Shown piece by piece: positions 1 through 6,445 of a stretch of DNA of 15,072 nt (position 1 is its first letter; the number at the start of each line of letters is the position of its first letter). The position numbers and the translations under genes are program-made. Location of the stretch: NCBI GenBank assembly GCA_002398485.1, contig DGYV01000004.1, positions 639 through 15,710 of the forward strand, written 5' to 3'. The DNA is from Peptococcaceae bacterium UBA4997 (lineage in GTDB: Bacteria > Bacillota > Dehalobacteriia > UBA4068 > UBA4997). Under the pieces are notes generated by a model, which saw nothing but the letters and a program-made list of their open reading frames with translations, was not told where the DNA came from and searched no databases.

Positions 1-1425
1 GAAAATATGGGTGCTCAATTAGTTAAAGAAGTAGCTACCAAAACCAACGATGTAGCCGGCGACGGCACCACAACCGCTTGCTTGTTGGCTCAGGCCATTA
101 TTCGTGAAGGTATTAAAAACGTTACCGCGGGTGCAAACCCCATTATTCTGAAAAAAGGTATTGATAAAGCCGTAACATCTGTAGTAGAAGAACTGCAAAA
201 AGGAGCTAAAAAAGTAGACAGCAAAGAAGCGATTGCTCAGGTTGCCTCTATTTCCGCCAATGATGAAACCATTGGTAATTTGATTGCCGATGCTATGGAA
301 AAAGTAGGTAATGACGGTGTTATCACCGTAGAAGAAAGCCAAGTATTCGAAACTACCGTTGAAGTTGTTGAAGGTATGCAGTTTGACCGTGGTTATATTT
401 CCCCTTATATGGTAACTGATACCGAAAAAATGGAAGCCGTATTGAACGATCCTTACATTTTGATGGTAGATAAAAAGATTTCGACCATTGCCGAGCTTTT
501 GCCCCTTTTGGAAAAAGTTGTGCAAACAGGCAAACAATTATTAATCATTGCTGAGGATGTTGAAGGCGAAGCCAATGCTACCTTGGTAGTAAATAAATTA
601 CGTGGTACCTTTACTTGCGTTGCCGTAAAAGCTCCCGGCTTTGGTGATCGCCGTAAAGCTATGTTGCAGGATATTGCCATTCTTACAGGCGGTACCGTTA
701 TCAGCGAAGAAGTTGGTTTGAAATTGGATACTACCGAATTGACCATGTTGGGCCGTGCCCGCCAGGTTAAAGTTGGCAAAGACAACACCACCATCATCGA
801 CGGTGCAGGCAATGCTGAAGATATTGCAGCTAGAGTTACCCAAATCAGAAAACAGATTGAAGAAACTACTTCCGAATTTGATAAAGAAAAATTACAGGAA
901 CGTCTTGCCAAATTAGGCGGCGGCGTTGCCGTATTAAAAGTAGGCGCAGCTACCGAAACCGAATTAAAAGAAAAGAAACTGCGCATTGAGGACGCTCTTT
1001 CCGCTACCCGCGCTGCTGTTGAAGAAGGTATGGTAGCAGGCGGCGGTACCGCGCTTATTCAAGTTCTTAATGTTTTGGATGATATTCAGGTTGAAGGTGA
1101 TGAAAAAACCGGTGTGAACATCATCAAAAAAGCTTTGGAAGAGCCTGTAAAACAAATTGCTTACAATGCAGGTGTTGAAGGCGCTGTAGTTGTGGAAAAA
1201 GTTAAAGATTCTAAAAAAGGTGTAGGCTACAATGCTGCTAAAGGTGTATATGAAGATATGATAAAAGCAGGTATTGTAGACCCCACCAAAGTTACCCGTT
1301 CCGCTTTACAGCACGCTGCTTCCGTAGCTTCCATGCTTCTTACCACCGAAGCTTTGGTTGCTTCCATTCCCGAAGAACATCCCGAACCCCCGATGGCACC
1401 TCCCGGTATGGGCGGCATGATGTAA
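1..1425 (+). CDS. groEL: Chaperonin GroEL (HSP60), 5' end cut off by the window edge
   Basis: GroEL is the 60-kDa subunit of the cytosolic ATP-driven folding chamber that works with GroES. The frame is open from base 1 (Glu-Asn, then Met at 7). This Met matches Met69 of E. coli GroEL, so it is internal and about 66 N-terminal residues lie outside the window. Visible hallmarks are AGDGTTTA (the ATP-site Asp87 region), [13 protein letters not shown] in the apical domain, [16 protein letters not shown] and VAGGGTAL near the equatorial ATP site, and a C-terminal Gly/Met-rich tail ending GMGGMM. The 474 visible residues fit a full length of about 540. No groES is in view; it would normally lie just upstream. 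A palindromic repeat 43 bases downstream probably ends transcription. Identity is certain; only the start is missing. Confidence 0.98.
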   Translation, partial: ENMGAQLVKEVATKTNDVAGDGTTTACLLAQAIIREGIKNVTAGANPIILKKGIDKAVTSVVEELQKGAKKVDSKEAIAQVASISANDETIGNLIADAMEKVGNDGVITVEESQVFETTVEVVEGMQFDRGYISPYMVTDTEKMEAVLNDPYILMVDKKISTIAELLPLLEKVVQTGKQLLIIAEDVEGEANATLVVNKLRGTFTCVAVKAPGFGDRRKAMLQDIAILTGGTVISEEVGLKLDTTELTMLGRARQVKVGKDNTTIIDGAGNAEDIAARVTQIRKQIEETTSEFDKEKLQERLAKLGGGVAVLKVGAATETELKEKKLRIEDALSATRAAVEEGMVAGGGTALIQVLNVLDDIQVEGDEKTGVNIIKKALEEPVKQIAYNAGVEGAVVVEKVKDSKKGVGYNAAKGVYEDMIKAGIVDPTKVTRSALQHAASVASMLLTTEALVASIPEEHPEPPMAPPGMGGMM

Positions 1426-1468
1426 TAAGCATAAATAGGTGTTAGATTAGGTTCCATAGGTAAGTTTG

Positions 1469-1526
1469 TGTCATTTTGAACGCAGCGAAGAATTTTTTAA
1501 GATTTCTCACTGCGTTCAAAATGACA
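1469..1526. repeat. Dispersed palindromic repeat, copy 1; likely groEL terminator
   Basis: Perfect 17-bp inverted repeat: arm 1469-1485 (tgtcattttgaacgcag) and its exact complement at 1510-1526. The 24-base centre can pair only partly. The right arm runs into ATTTTTTAAAA, so the RNA could act as an intrinsic terminator for groEL. A related element lies at 10075-10127 with the same core (CATTyTGArCG ... CGTTCArAATG). This suggests a dispersed palindromic repeat family rather than a terminator that arose independently. I recall similar CATTCTGAGCG palindromes in many bacterial genomes, but I could not check this. Confidence 0.8.
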
Positions 1527-1710
1527 TTTTTTAAAATATAACTGTTTAAGGCGTCGCTTTATTTTAATTTTATAAAACCAATAGGTTTTAATGGCGGTTT
1601 GGATATTTTTTTGTTTGCCAAACCTAAGCTTGGGTAGAGTGGCTTTTACAGATACAACCATTTTTTCAGTTGTTTATGAGATGTTTTTATAAAATAAAAC
1701 TAATATACTA
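1527..1710. other. AT-rich intergenic DNA with two short dyads
   Basis: No plausible gene was found here. Two short perfect inverted repeats sit side by side. One is TAAAACC / GGTTTTA (1573-1579 and 1584-1590, 4-base centre). The other is GGTTTGG / CCAAACC (1596-1602 and 1618-1624, 15-base centre with a T-run). They lie about 90-140 bases upstream of the promoter at 1711. They could be protein-binding sites or remnants of a terminator, but they match no operator I know, and such dyads are common by chance in AT-rich DNA. Confidence 0.35.
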
Positions 1711-1739
1711 TTGCTTTTTGGAAAAATATATGTTATAAA
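1711..1739 (+). promoter_or_regulatory. Promoter of the aromatic operon and its leader
   Basis: The -35-like element TTGCTT (1711-1716) is followed by a 17-base spacer and a -10 element TATAAA (1734-1739). A TG dinucleotide one base upstream of the -10 (1731-1732) gives an extended -10 (TGtTATAAA), which can compensate for the weak -35. Transcription would start near 1746, about 33 bases before the leader-peptide ATG at 1779. Its position just before a leader frame, a terminator and tyrA makes it the best candidate for driving the whole aromatic operon. The assignment rests on consensus match and context. Confidence 0.7.
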
Positions 1740-1778
1740 TACATAATAAAATCATATTTTGGCAAAGGATTTTTAATC

Positions 1779-1898
1779 ATGCACAGTTTAGTTAAGTCTA
1801 ATTCCTATCGTTACTACTTTGGCCGCAGCTTTTGCTTTAGCTACGGCTACTTTTGGTTTACCAAAATATATAGTAGGGATGGACTTTCTTGTCAATGA
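1779..1898 (+). CDS. Aromatic-rich leader peptide (39 aa) of a probable attenuator
   Basis: This is a short frame with a good ribosome binding site (AAAGGA, 1764-1769, 9 bases before the ATG). It encodes 39 residues and stops at TGA 1896-1898. Twelve residues are aromatic: six Tyr (10, 12, 13, 22, 24, 31), five Phe (14, 18, 20, 25, 27) and one Trp (26). Eleven of these fall between residues 10 and 27. The stop lies 30 bases before the terminator hairpin that precedes tyrA. By analogy with pheL, trpL and pheST leaders, stalling on Tyr/Phe codons when charged tRNA is scarce would alter RNA folding and let polymerase enter the operon. The peptide itself probably has no further role. An overlapping frame also reads as an Ala-rich hydrophobic segment but lacks a start codon. 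I recognise no named homologue. Confidence 0.78.
   Translation: MHSLVKSNSYRYYFGRSFCFSYGYFWFTKIYSRDGLSCQ
1820..1866 (+). promoter_or_regulatory. RNA hairpins inside the leader-peptide codons
   Basis: Two hairpins overlap the aromatic codons. The first pairs 1820-1830 (TGGCCGCAGCT) with 1839-1849 (AGCTACGGCTA) around an 8-base loop, with one C-A mismatch and one G-U pair. The second is TTTTGGT / ACCAAAA (1851-1857 and 1860-1866), drawn with a 2-base centre, so in practice about 5-6 pairs. A ribosome translating or stalled on the Tyr/Phe codons would melt them, as expected for the pause or '1:2' structure of an attenuator. I found only weak candidates for an antiterminator, for example 1882-1890 against 1930-1938 with one mismatch and two G-U pairs. 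The exact switching path is therefore unproven. Confidence 0.5.
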
Positions 1899-1928
1899 TT
1901 AAGTATTATTGATAAAACTTTGACTTTA

Positions 1929-1967
1929 AAAGAGGTTCGTCGTGCGCGAACCTCTTTATTTTTTATT
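1929..1967 (+). terminator. Attenuator terminator before tyrA
   Basis: Perfect 11-bp stem: AAAGAGGTTCG (1929-1939) with CGAACCTCTTT (1947-1957) around a 7-base loop, followed by a T-rich tail (1958-1967). It stands after the aromatic-rich leader frame and ends 34 bases before the tyrA start codon. There it would block operon transcription unless prevented from forming. It cannot be the groEL terminator, because a promoter and a leader frame lie in between. Confidence 0.88.
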
Positions 1968-2001
1968 TGCACATACTTTGCTTAAAGAAAGGAAATTTAT
2001 T

Positions 2002-2892
2002 ATGCTAAACCTTGAAAATACAAATAGCTCTTGTTTTAACAAGCTAAAAAGATTTAGAATAACTATAGTGGGTACGGGGCTGATTGGCGGTTCGCTTGCT
2101 CTGGCGCTCAATGGTTTCAAAAATGCTGTTGTAACAGGTGCCGATATTGATAAAGATTCTCTAAAGCAGGCATTGGCGGCAGGCGCTATAGATGAAGCTG
2201 CCGAAAATACACAGGAAGCCATAGCAGAAGCCGATCTGGTTATACTATGCGTATCACCCCGCACTACTATGAAAATAATCAAGGAACAAAAAGGCAATTT
2301 CAAAAAGGGCTGTGTGATTACAGATGTTTGCGGCACTAAACACAATTTATACAGGGATATTCCCCAATATATACCTGAAAGTGTAGAGTATATAGGTATA
2401 CACCCCATGGCAGGTAAAGAAGTGGGTGGTTTTGTAAATGCCTGTGCGGATTTGTTCCAAAATACAGGTTTTATTCTGATACCCTTGCAAACCCAAACTG
2501 ATAAGGGTACGGCTTTAATGCTTGAGATTGCCCAATATATAGGTGCTAAATATACTGCGCTTACAAACCCAGAAACGCATGATGATATAATAGCCTATAC
2601 CAGCGATTTGATGCATATAGCGGCAGGCGCGCTTTGTATGGATTTTCACCCCCAAACTGCCAAGGCTTATACAGCGGGTGCTTTTAGGGATTGCACACGC
2701 ATAGCCAACATGGATGCCGAACTATGGACGGAGCTGCTCATCTGCAATGGTGAAAAGATAGTGCCGCATTTGGAAAATTATATAAATAATTTAAGGCTTA
2801 TTAAAACCGCTATGCAAAATAAGGATACCAAAGCAGTGCATGAATTACTGGCAAGGGCCTCAAATAATAAAAAGGAGTTGCTCTTACGATGA
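2002..2892 (+). CDS. tyrA: Prephenate dehydrogenase
   Basis: TyrA oxidatively decarboxylates prephenate to 4-hydroxyphenylpyruvate with NAD(P)+, the committed step to tyrosine, in the cytosol. The N-terminal Rossmann domain has GTGLIGGS at residues 24-31. The catalytic-domain motif IHPMAGKE spans about 133-140. HDDIIAYTSDLMH (193-205) matches the family's helical substrate region, where TSQLPH is common. I chose ATG 2002 because AAAGGA lies 8 bases upstream. An in-frame GTG at 1942 sits inside the terminator hairpin and has no binding site. At 296 residues the protein lacks the C-terminal ACT domain of many Gram-positive TyrA proteins, so direct Tyr feedback here is doubtful. It overlaps aroB by 4 bases (ATGA), implying translational coupling. 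Confidence 0.95.
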   Translation: MLNLENTNSSCFNKLKRFRITIVGTGLIGGSLALALNGFKNAVVTGADIDKDSLKQALAAGAIDEAAENTQEAIAEADLVILCVSPRTTMKIIKEQKGNFKKGCVITDVCGTKHNLYRDIPQYIPESVEYIGIHPMAGKEVGGFVNACADLFQNTGFILIPLQTQTDKGTALMLEIAQYIGAKYTALTNPETHDDIIAYTSDLMHIAAGALCMDFHPQTAKAYTAGAFRDCTRIANMDAELWTELLICNGEKIVPHLENYINNLRLIKTAMQNKDTKAVHELLARASNNKKELLLR

Positions 2893-3956
2893 AAAAACTT
2901 ACCGTACAACTTGCCCAAAATTCTTATGACATCATTATTGCCAAAGATATTTTGCTTCAGGCGGGCAAGCTTATAGGCAGTGTACACCTTGGTAAAAGGG
3001 CGGTAGTGGTAACGGATGAAAATGTTTGGAAGCTTTACGGCAGCTGTTTGCAAACAAGTTTAGCTGCAGCGGATATAGATTTTAGGGTTATAGTTTTGCC
3101 ACCGGGTGAAAGTAGCAAGCAATTTAAAGGTTTGAAATATATTTGTGAAACTATGGCTGAAAGCGGTTTTTTGCGTTCGGATCTGCTTATAGCTTTTGGG
3201 GGCGGCGTTGTTGGTGATTTAGCCGGCTTTACGGCCGCAACCTATATGCGAGGCATGCCTTATGTGCAAATACCTACCACGCTGTTGGCTCAGGTGGATT
3301 CAGCGGTGGGCGGTAAAACTGCCATCAACCTTAAACGCGGTAAAAATTTAGTGGGTGCTTTTTGGCAGCCTAAGCTGGTTATAACGGATCCCGAGCTTTT
3401 ATATACCCTTGACGAGCGGGAATTCGCAGGCGGTATGGCAGAGGTTATCAAATACGCTGCGATTGCTTCGCCTGTGCTTTTTAAAAGGCTGGAAGATTAT
3501 GGTGGTAAAGTGGGTGCTTATTCAAATTTAGAGGGGATAATTTATAAATGCTGTGCTATTAAAGCTAATATAGTAGCGAAAGATGAATTGGATACAGGCA
3601 TTAGAATGCTTTTAAACTTTGGCCATACCTTTGGCCATGCTTTAGAAAAAAGCGGTAATTTCAAAAAATACATCCATGGTGAAGCAATAGCCATTGGCAT
3701 GGTGATGGCGGCAAAGCTGGGTTCTGAAATGGGTTTTCACGGCCTTGAAATAGTTGAACGCTTGAGTAAACTTTTGCGAAGCTATAATTTGCCCATTGAT
3801 TTAGATGAAAACTTTAATGAGCTTGTTTATACGGTAATGCTGGATAAAAAGAACAGTGCCGAAAATATACGTTTGATCCTTTTGCACAAATTAGGTAGGG
3901 CTTTTATCCATACCACTACGGCAGAAGCTTTGTGGGAAGCGGGGAGCGAATTATAA
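2889..3956 (+). CDS. aroB: 3-dehydroquinate synthase
   Basis: AroB converts DAHP to 3-dehydroquinate, the second step of the shikimate pathway, using NAD+ and a divalent metal. The 355-residue protein has the normal length. Visible signatures are the NAD-binding GGGVVGDLAGF (104-114), PTTLLAQVDSAVGGKT (129-144) and AGGMAEVIKY (180-189). The expected metal ligands are Glu185, His246 (in NFGHTFGHA) and His263 (in HGEA). The start overlaps the tyrA stop (ATGA). The stop shares one base with the aroA start (TAATG). Both junctions indicate a single coupled transcript. Confidence 0.97.
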   Translation: MKKLTVQLAQNSYDIIIAKDILLQAGKLIGSVHLGKRAVVVTDENVWKLYGSCLQTSLAAADIDFRVIVLPPGESSKQFKGLKYICETMAESGFLRSDLLIAFGGGVVGDLAGFTAATYMRGMPYVQIPTTLLAQVDSAVGGKTAINLKRGKNLVGAFWQPKLVITDPELLYTLDEREFAGGMAEVIKYAAIASPVLFKRLEDYGGKVGAYSNLEGIIYKCCAIKANIVAKDELDTGIRMLLNFGHTFGHALEKSGNFKKYIHGEAIAIGMVMAAKLGSEMGFHGLEIVERLSKLLRSYNLPIDLDENFNELVYTVMLDKKNSAENIRLILLHKLGRAFIHTTTAEALWEAGSEL

Positions 3957-5236
3957 TGGCAAAGCAGGTAAATGATAATTCCTTAGGCCAAAACCTAAAA
4001 ATCATAAATTGTTTACCCGAAGGTATAGTAAAAATACCGCCTTCAAAAAGTATTTCCCACCGCGCGCTCATCTGTGCGGCTCTGGCAGGGCAAAGTTTGG
4101 TAAAAAACCTTGGTTTTTCCAAGGATGTTCAGGCAACCCTGAACTGCCTTAAGGCAATGGGTGCCCAATTCAGCGAACAAAATGCTAAAACTTTGATTGA
4201 AAAACCTATTTCCAACCCTGTGGCTGATACGGTTTTAGATTGCGGAGAATCGGGTTCCACCTTACGTTTTTTGCTGCCGCTGGCTTTGGTTTTTGGGGTG
4301 CCTTTAAGTTTTACGGGGCAAGGCAGACTGCTTGAGCGGCCTTTAGGTGAATATTTGAGCCGGCTTACCGAAAAAGGCGGGCATTTTGATACCGAAAAAG
4401 GCTTTATCCATGTGAGCGGTAGTTTACATGCAGGGGTTTTTAAGCTTTCCGGGCAAATAAGCTCCCAATTCGTTACAGGTCTTTTAATGGCCTTACCGCT
4501 TTTAAAAGAAGACAGTGAAATCATCATCACTTCAGAGCTGGAATCCAAAGCCTATGTTGACTTGACTGTAAACGTAATGCAAAGCTTTGGCGTAATTATA
4601 GAAAATAGGGGTTACAAGCATTTTATTATCAAAGGCGGGCAAAGCTATAAGCCTTGCAGTTACGAAGTGGAGGGCGATTTTTCCGCCGCGGCTTTTTTCC
4701 TGGTGGCGAGTGCCTTGGGTTGTAAGGTAAGTTGCGTGGGCTTGAACCCCGCTTCACTTCAGGGGGACCGTGCCATAATAGATATAATAAAAAACTGCGG
4801 CGGGCAGGTAAGCTTTAATGAAGCTGGTGAATTTACTGCTACGGCTGCAAAGCTGAAAGCTGTTAGCGTAGATGTTAAAGATATACCCGATTTGGTGCCG
4901 CCCCTTACCGCTCTTTTATGTTTTTGCGAAGGGGAAAGCAAAATAACAGGCGCGGCCAGGCTGCGCTTCAAGGAAAGCGACCGCCTGCACGCTTTGGCTA
5001 CCCAGTTTAATGCTTTAGGTGCAAAAATTGAAGAACTTGAGGATGAACTTATCATTACAGGTGTTGAATACCTTAAAGGTGGAGTGATAGACCCGCATAA
5101 CGATCATCGCATTGCCATGGCGGTGGCTGTTGCTTCTATAAAGAGCACAGGCTTGGTAAAAATAGCAGAGCCAGAATGTGTGGCAAAATCTTACCCTGCT
5201 TTTTGGCAGGATTTCTGTCGCATAGCAAAAGCTTAG
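3956..5236 (+). CDS. aroA: 3-phosphoshikimate 1-carboxyvinyltransferase (EPSP synthase)
   Basis: AroA transfers enolpyruvyl from PEP to shikimate 3-phosphate. The 426-residue product has the paired-domain motifs PPSKSISHRALI (28-39, Lys31 and Arg36), CGESGSTLRFL (96-106), SSQFVTGLL (169-177), the catalytic-Asp region IPDLVPPL (310-317, Asp312), RLRFKESDRL (335-344) and DPHNDHRIAM (379-388). The PEP-site loop reads GESGST where E. coli has GNAGTA. This is a clostridial-type variant, and any effect on glyphosate response cannot be told by eye. ATG 3956 is chosen over the in-frame GTG 3932: it has GGGGAG 9 bases upstream and overlaps the aroB stop by one base. A 134-base gap follows. Confidence 0.97.
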   Translation: MAKQVNDNSLGQNLKIINCLPEGIVKIPPSKSISHRALICAALAGQSLVKNLGFSKDVQATLNCLKAMGAQFSEQNAKTLIEKPISNPVADTVLDCGESGSTLRFLLPLALVFGVPLSFTGQGRLLERPLGEYLSRLTEKGGHFDTEKGFIHVSGSLHAGVFKLSGQISSQFVTGLLMALPLLKEDSEIIITSELESKAYVDLTVNVMQSFGVIIENRGYKHFIIKGGQSYKPCSYEVEGDFSAAAFFLVASALGCKVSCVGLNPASLQGDRAIIDIIKNCGGQVSFNEAGEFTATAAKLKAVSVDVKDIPDLVPPLTALLCFCEGESKITGAARLRFKESDRLHALATQFNALGAKIEELEDELIITGVEYLKGGVIDPHNDHRIAMAVAVASIKSTGLVKIAEPECVAKSYPAFWQDFCRIAKA

Positions 5237-5253
5237 TTAATCTTAAATAATCT

Positions 5254-5317
5254 ATTGCCAAGTTGGGCTTTGCCCGTCTTGCAATTACTTAAGAACAAGA
5301 TAATTCAACTCTTAAGT
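5254..5317. other. Hairpins in the 134-base aroA-aroC gap
   Basis: The gap 5237-5370 is the longest inside the operon. It holds an imperfect hairpin at 5254-5285: ATTGC/GCAAT, then AAG/CTT, then GGGC/GCCC around a TTT loop, with a bulge and a mismatch. A second inverted repeat is ACTTAAG / CTTAAGT (5287-5293 and 5311-5317). No T-run follows the first hairpin, so it is not a convincing terminator. It may be an mRNA-processing or stability element that lets the aroC half be expressed separately. I found no promoter with both boxes well placed. Confidence 0.4.
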
Positions 5318-5370
5318 TAGAGGATGATCCTTAAACATAAAATATACAGGCAATTAAAGGAGGGAAAAAA

Positions 5371-6441
5371 ATGAGCAATGTATGGGGCAAAAATATTAAA
5401 GTATCCTTGTTTGGGGAATCGCACGGGGCGGGTATAGGTGTTGTATTGGGCGGTTTGCCCGCAGGCGAAGATATTGATATTGCCGCTATAGCCGCACAAA
5501 TGCAAAGACGTGCCCCCGGGCAAAATGAAACCTCTACCACACGCAGGGAAATGGATGAGGTTGAGGTATTGAGTGGCTTGTTCAACGGTAAAACCACAGG
5601 TGCGCCCGTTTGCGGTATCATCCGCAACCATGATACCGATTCCACAGCCTACACACCAAACCTGCCTCGCCCCGGCCATGCCGATTTAACCGCACATATT
5701 AAATATAAGGGCTTTAACGATTACCGAGGCGGCGGCCACTTTTCGGGCAGGCTTACAGCTCCTTTGACCTTCGTGGGCAGCTTGGCCAAACAGTTATTGG
5801 CAAGGCAGGGTATTTTTATAGGCTCACATATTCAGCAAATAGCGGATGTTTGTGATACCCCTTTTATTACGGTAGAGCCCGAGCTTTTACAAAAGCTAGA
5901 AAAAGCTCGATTTCCCCTTTTGGATGAAAGTATGCAGGAGCCTATGCGCGAAGCCATACTTGCAACCAAAGCGGAAAATGATTCCGTAGGTGGTATTATC
6001 GAATGTGCAGCCTGCGGTATACTCGCAGGTGTGGGTTCACCTTTCTTTGAGTCTTTGGAAAGCACAATTTCTGCCATGATGTTTGCCATACCTGCTGTTA
6101 AAGGCATAGAATTCGGCAGTGGTTTTGATTTTGCCTTAATGCGCGGCAGTGAAGCCAATGATGAGATATATACCGAAGCGGGCATAATCAAAACCCTTAC
6201 CAATCACAGTGGTGGTATCAACGGCGGTATTGCCAACGGTATGCCCCTTGTATTTAGGGTAGTTATACGGCCTACCCCTTCCATAGGTATAGCCCAGAAA
6301 ACGGTTAACTTGGCAACCATGCAAAATACCCAAATCAATATTCAAGGCAGGCATGATCCTTGTATAGTGCCCAGGGCAGCGGTAGTGGTGGAAGCAGCTT
6401 TGGCGCTTTGCCTGTTGGATGCTTTGTTGGAGAGCAGGTAA
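5371..6441 (+). CDS. aroC: Chorismate synthase
   Basis: AroC eliminates phosphate from EPSP to give chorismate. It needs reduced FMN although there is no net redox change. The 356-residue protein is of normal length and carries SLFGESHGAGIG (12-23), RRAPGQNETSTTRRE, RPGHAD, DYRGGGHFSGRLTAP, HSGGINGGIANG and GRHDPCIVPRA, which together cover the family signatures. The GGGHFSGR form is of the clostridial type. A strong AAAGGAGGG (5356-5364) sits 6 bases before the ATG, so it has its own robust ribosome loading after the gap. The stop is 4 bases before the next start. Confidence 0.97.
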   Translation: MSNVWGKNIKVSLFGESHGAGIGVVLGGLPAGEDIDIAAIAAQMQRRAPGQNETSTTRREMDEVEVLSGLFNGKTTGAPVCGIIRNHDTDSTAYTPNLPRPGHADLTAHIKYKGFNDYRGGGHFSGRLTAPLTFVGSLAKQLLARQGIFIGSHIQQIADVCDTPFITVEPELLQKLEKARFPLLDESMQEPMREAILATKAENDSVGGIIECAACGILAGVGSPFFESLESTISAMMFAIPAVKGIEFGSGFDFALMRGSEANDEIYTEAGIIKTLTNHSGGINGGIANGMPLVFRVVIRPTPSIGIAQKTVNLATMQNTQINIQGRHDPCIVPRAAVVVEAALALCLLDALLESR

Positions 6442-6445
6442 AAAT

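Noticed and set aside
19..986. Long antisense open frames over groEL (172 and 177 codons)
   Set aside because: They mirror groEL codon structure on the other strand and encode low-complexity Phe/Asn- or Ser-rich sequence with no family features.
1573..1624. TyrR- or TrpR-like operator
   Set aside because: The dyads TAAAACC/GGTTTTA and GGTTTGG/CCAAACC match neither the TyrR box nor the TrpR operator. They are listed only as inverted repeats.
1746..1960. T-box riboswitch upstream of the aromatic operon
   Set aside because: The conserved T-box tract (AGGGTGGnACCGCG-like) and a Stem I are not present. GGGATGG near 1876 is only a superficial match.
1942..2001. Longer tyrA reading from GTG 1942 (20 extra residues)
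   Set aside because: This start lies in the loop and right arm of the terminator hairpin, has no ribosome binding site, and adds residues unlike TyrA. ATG 2002 has AAAGGA at good spacing.
3932..3955. Longer aroA from GTG 3932
   Set aside because: It would overlap aroB by 25 bases without a binding site. ATG 3956 overlaps the aroB stop by one base and has GGGGAG upstream.
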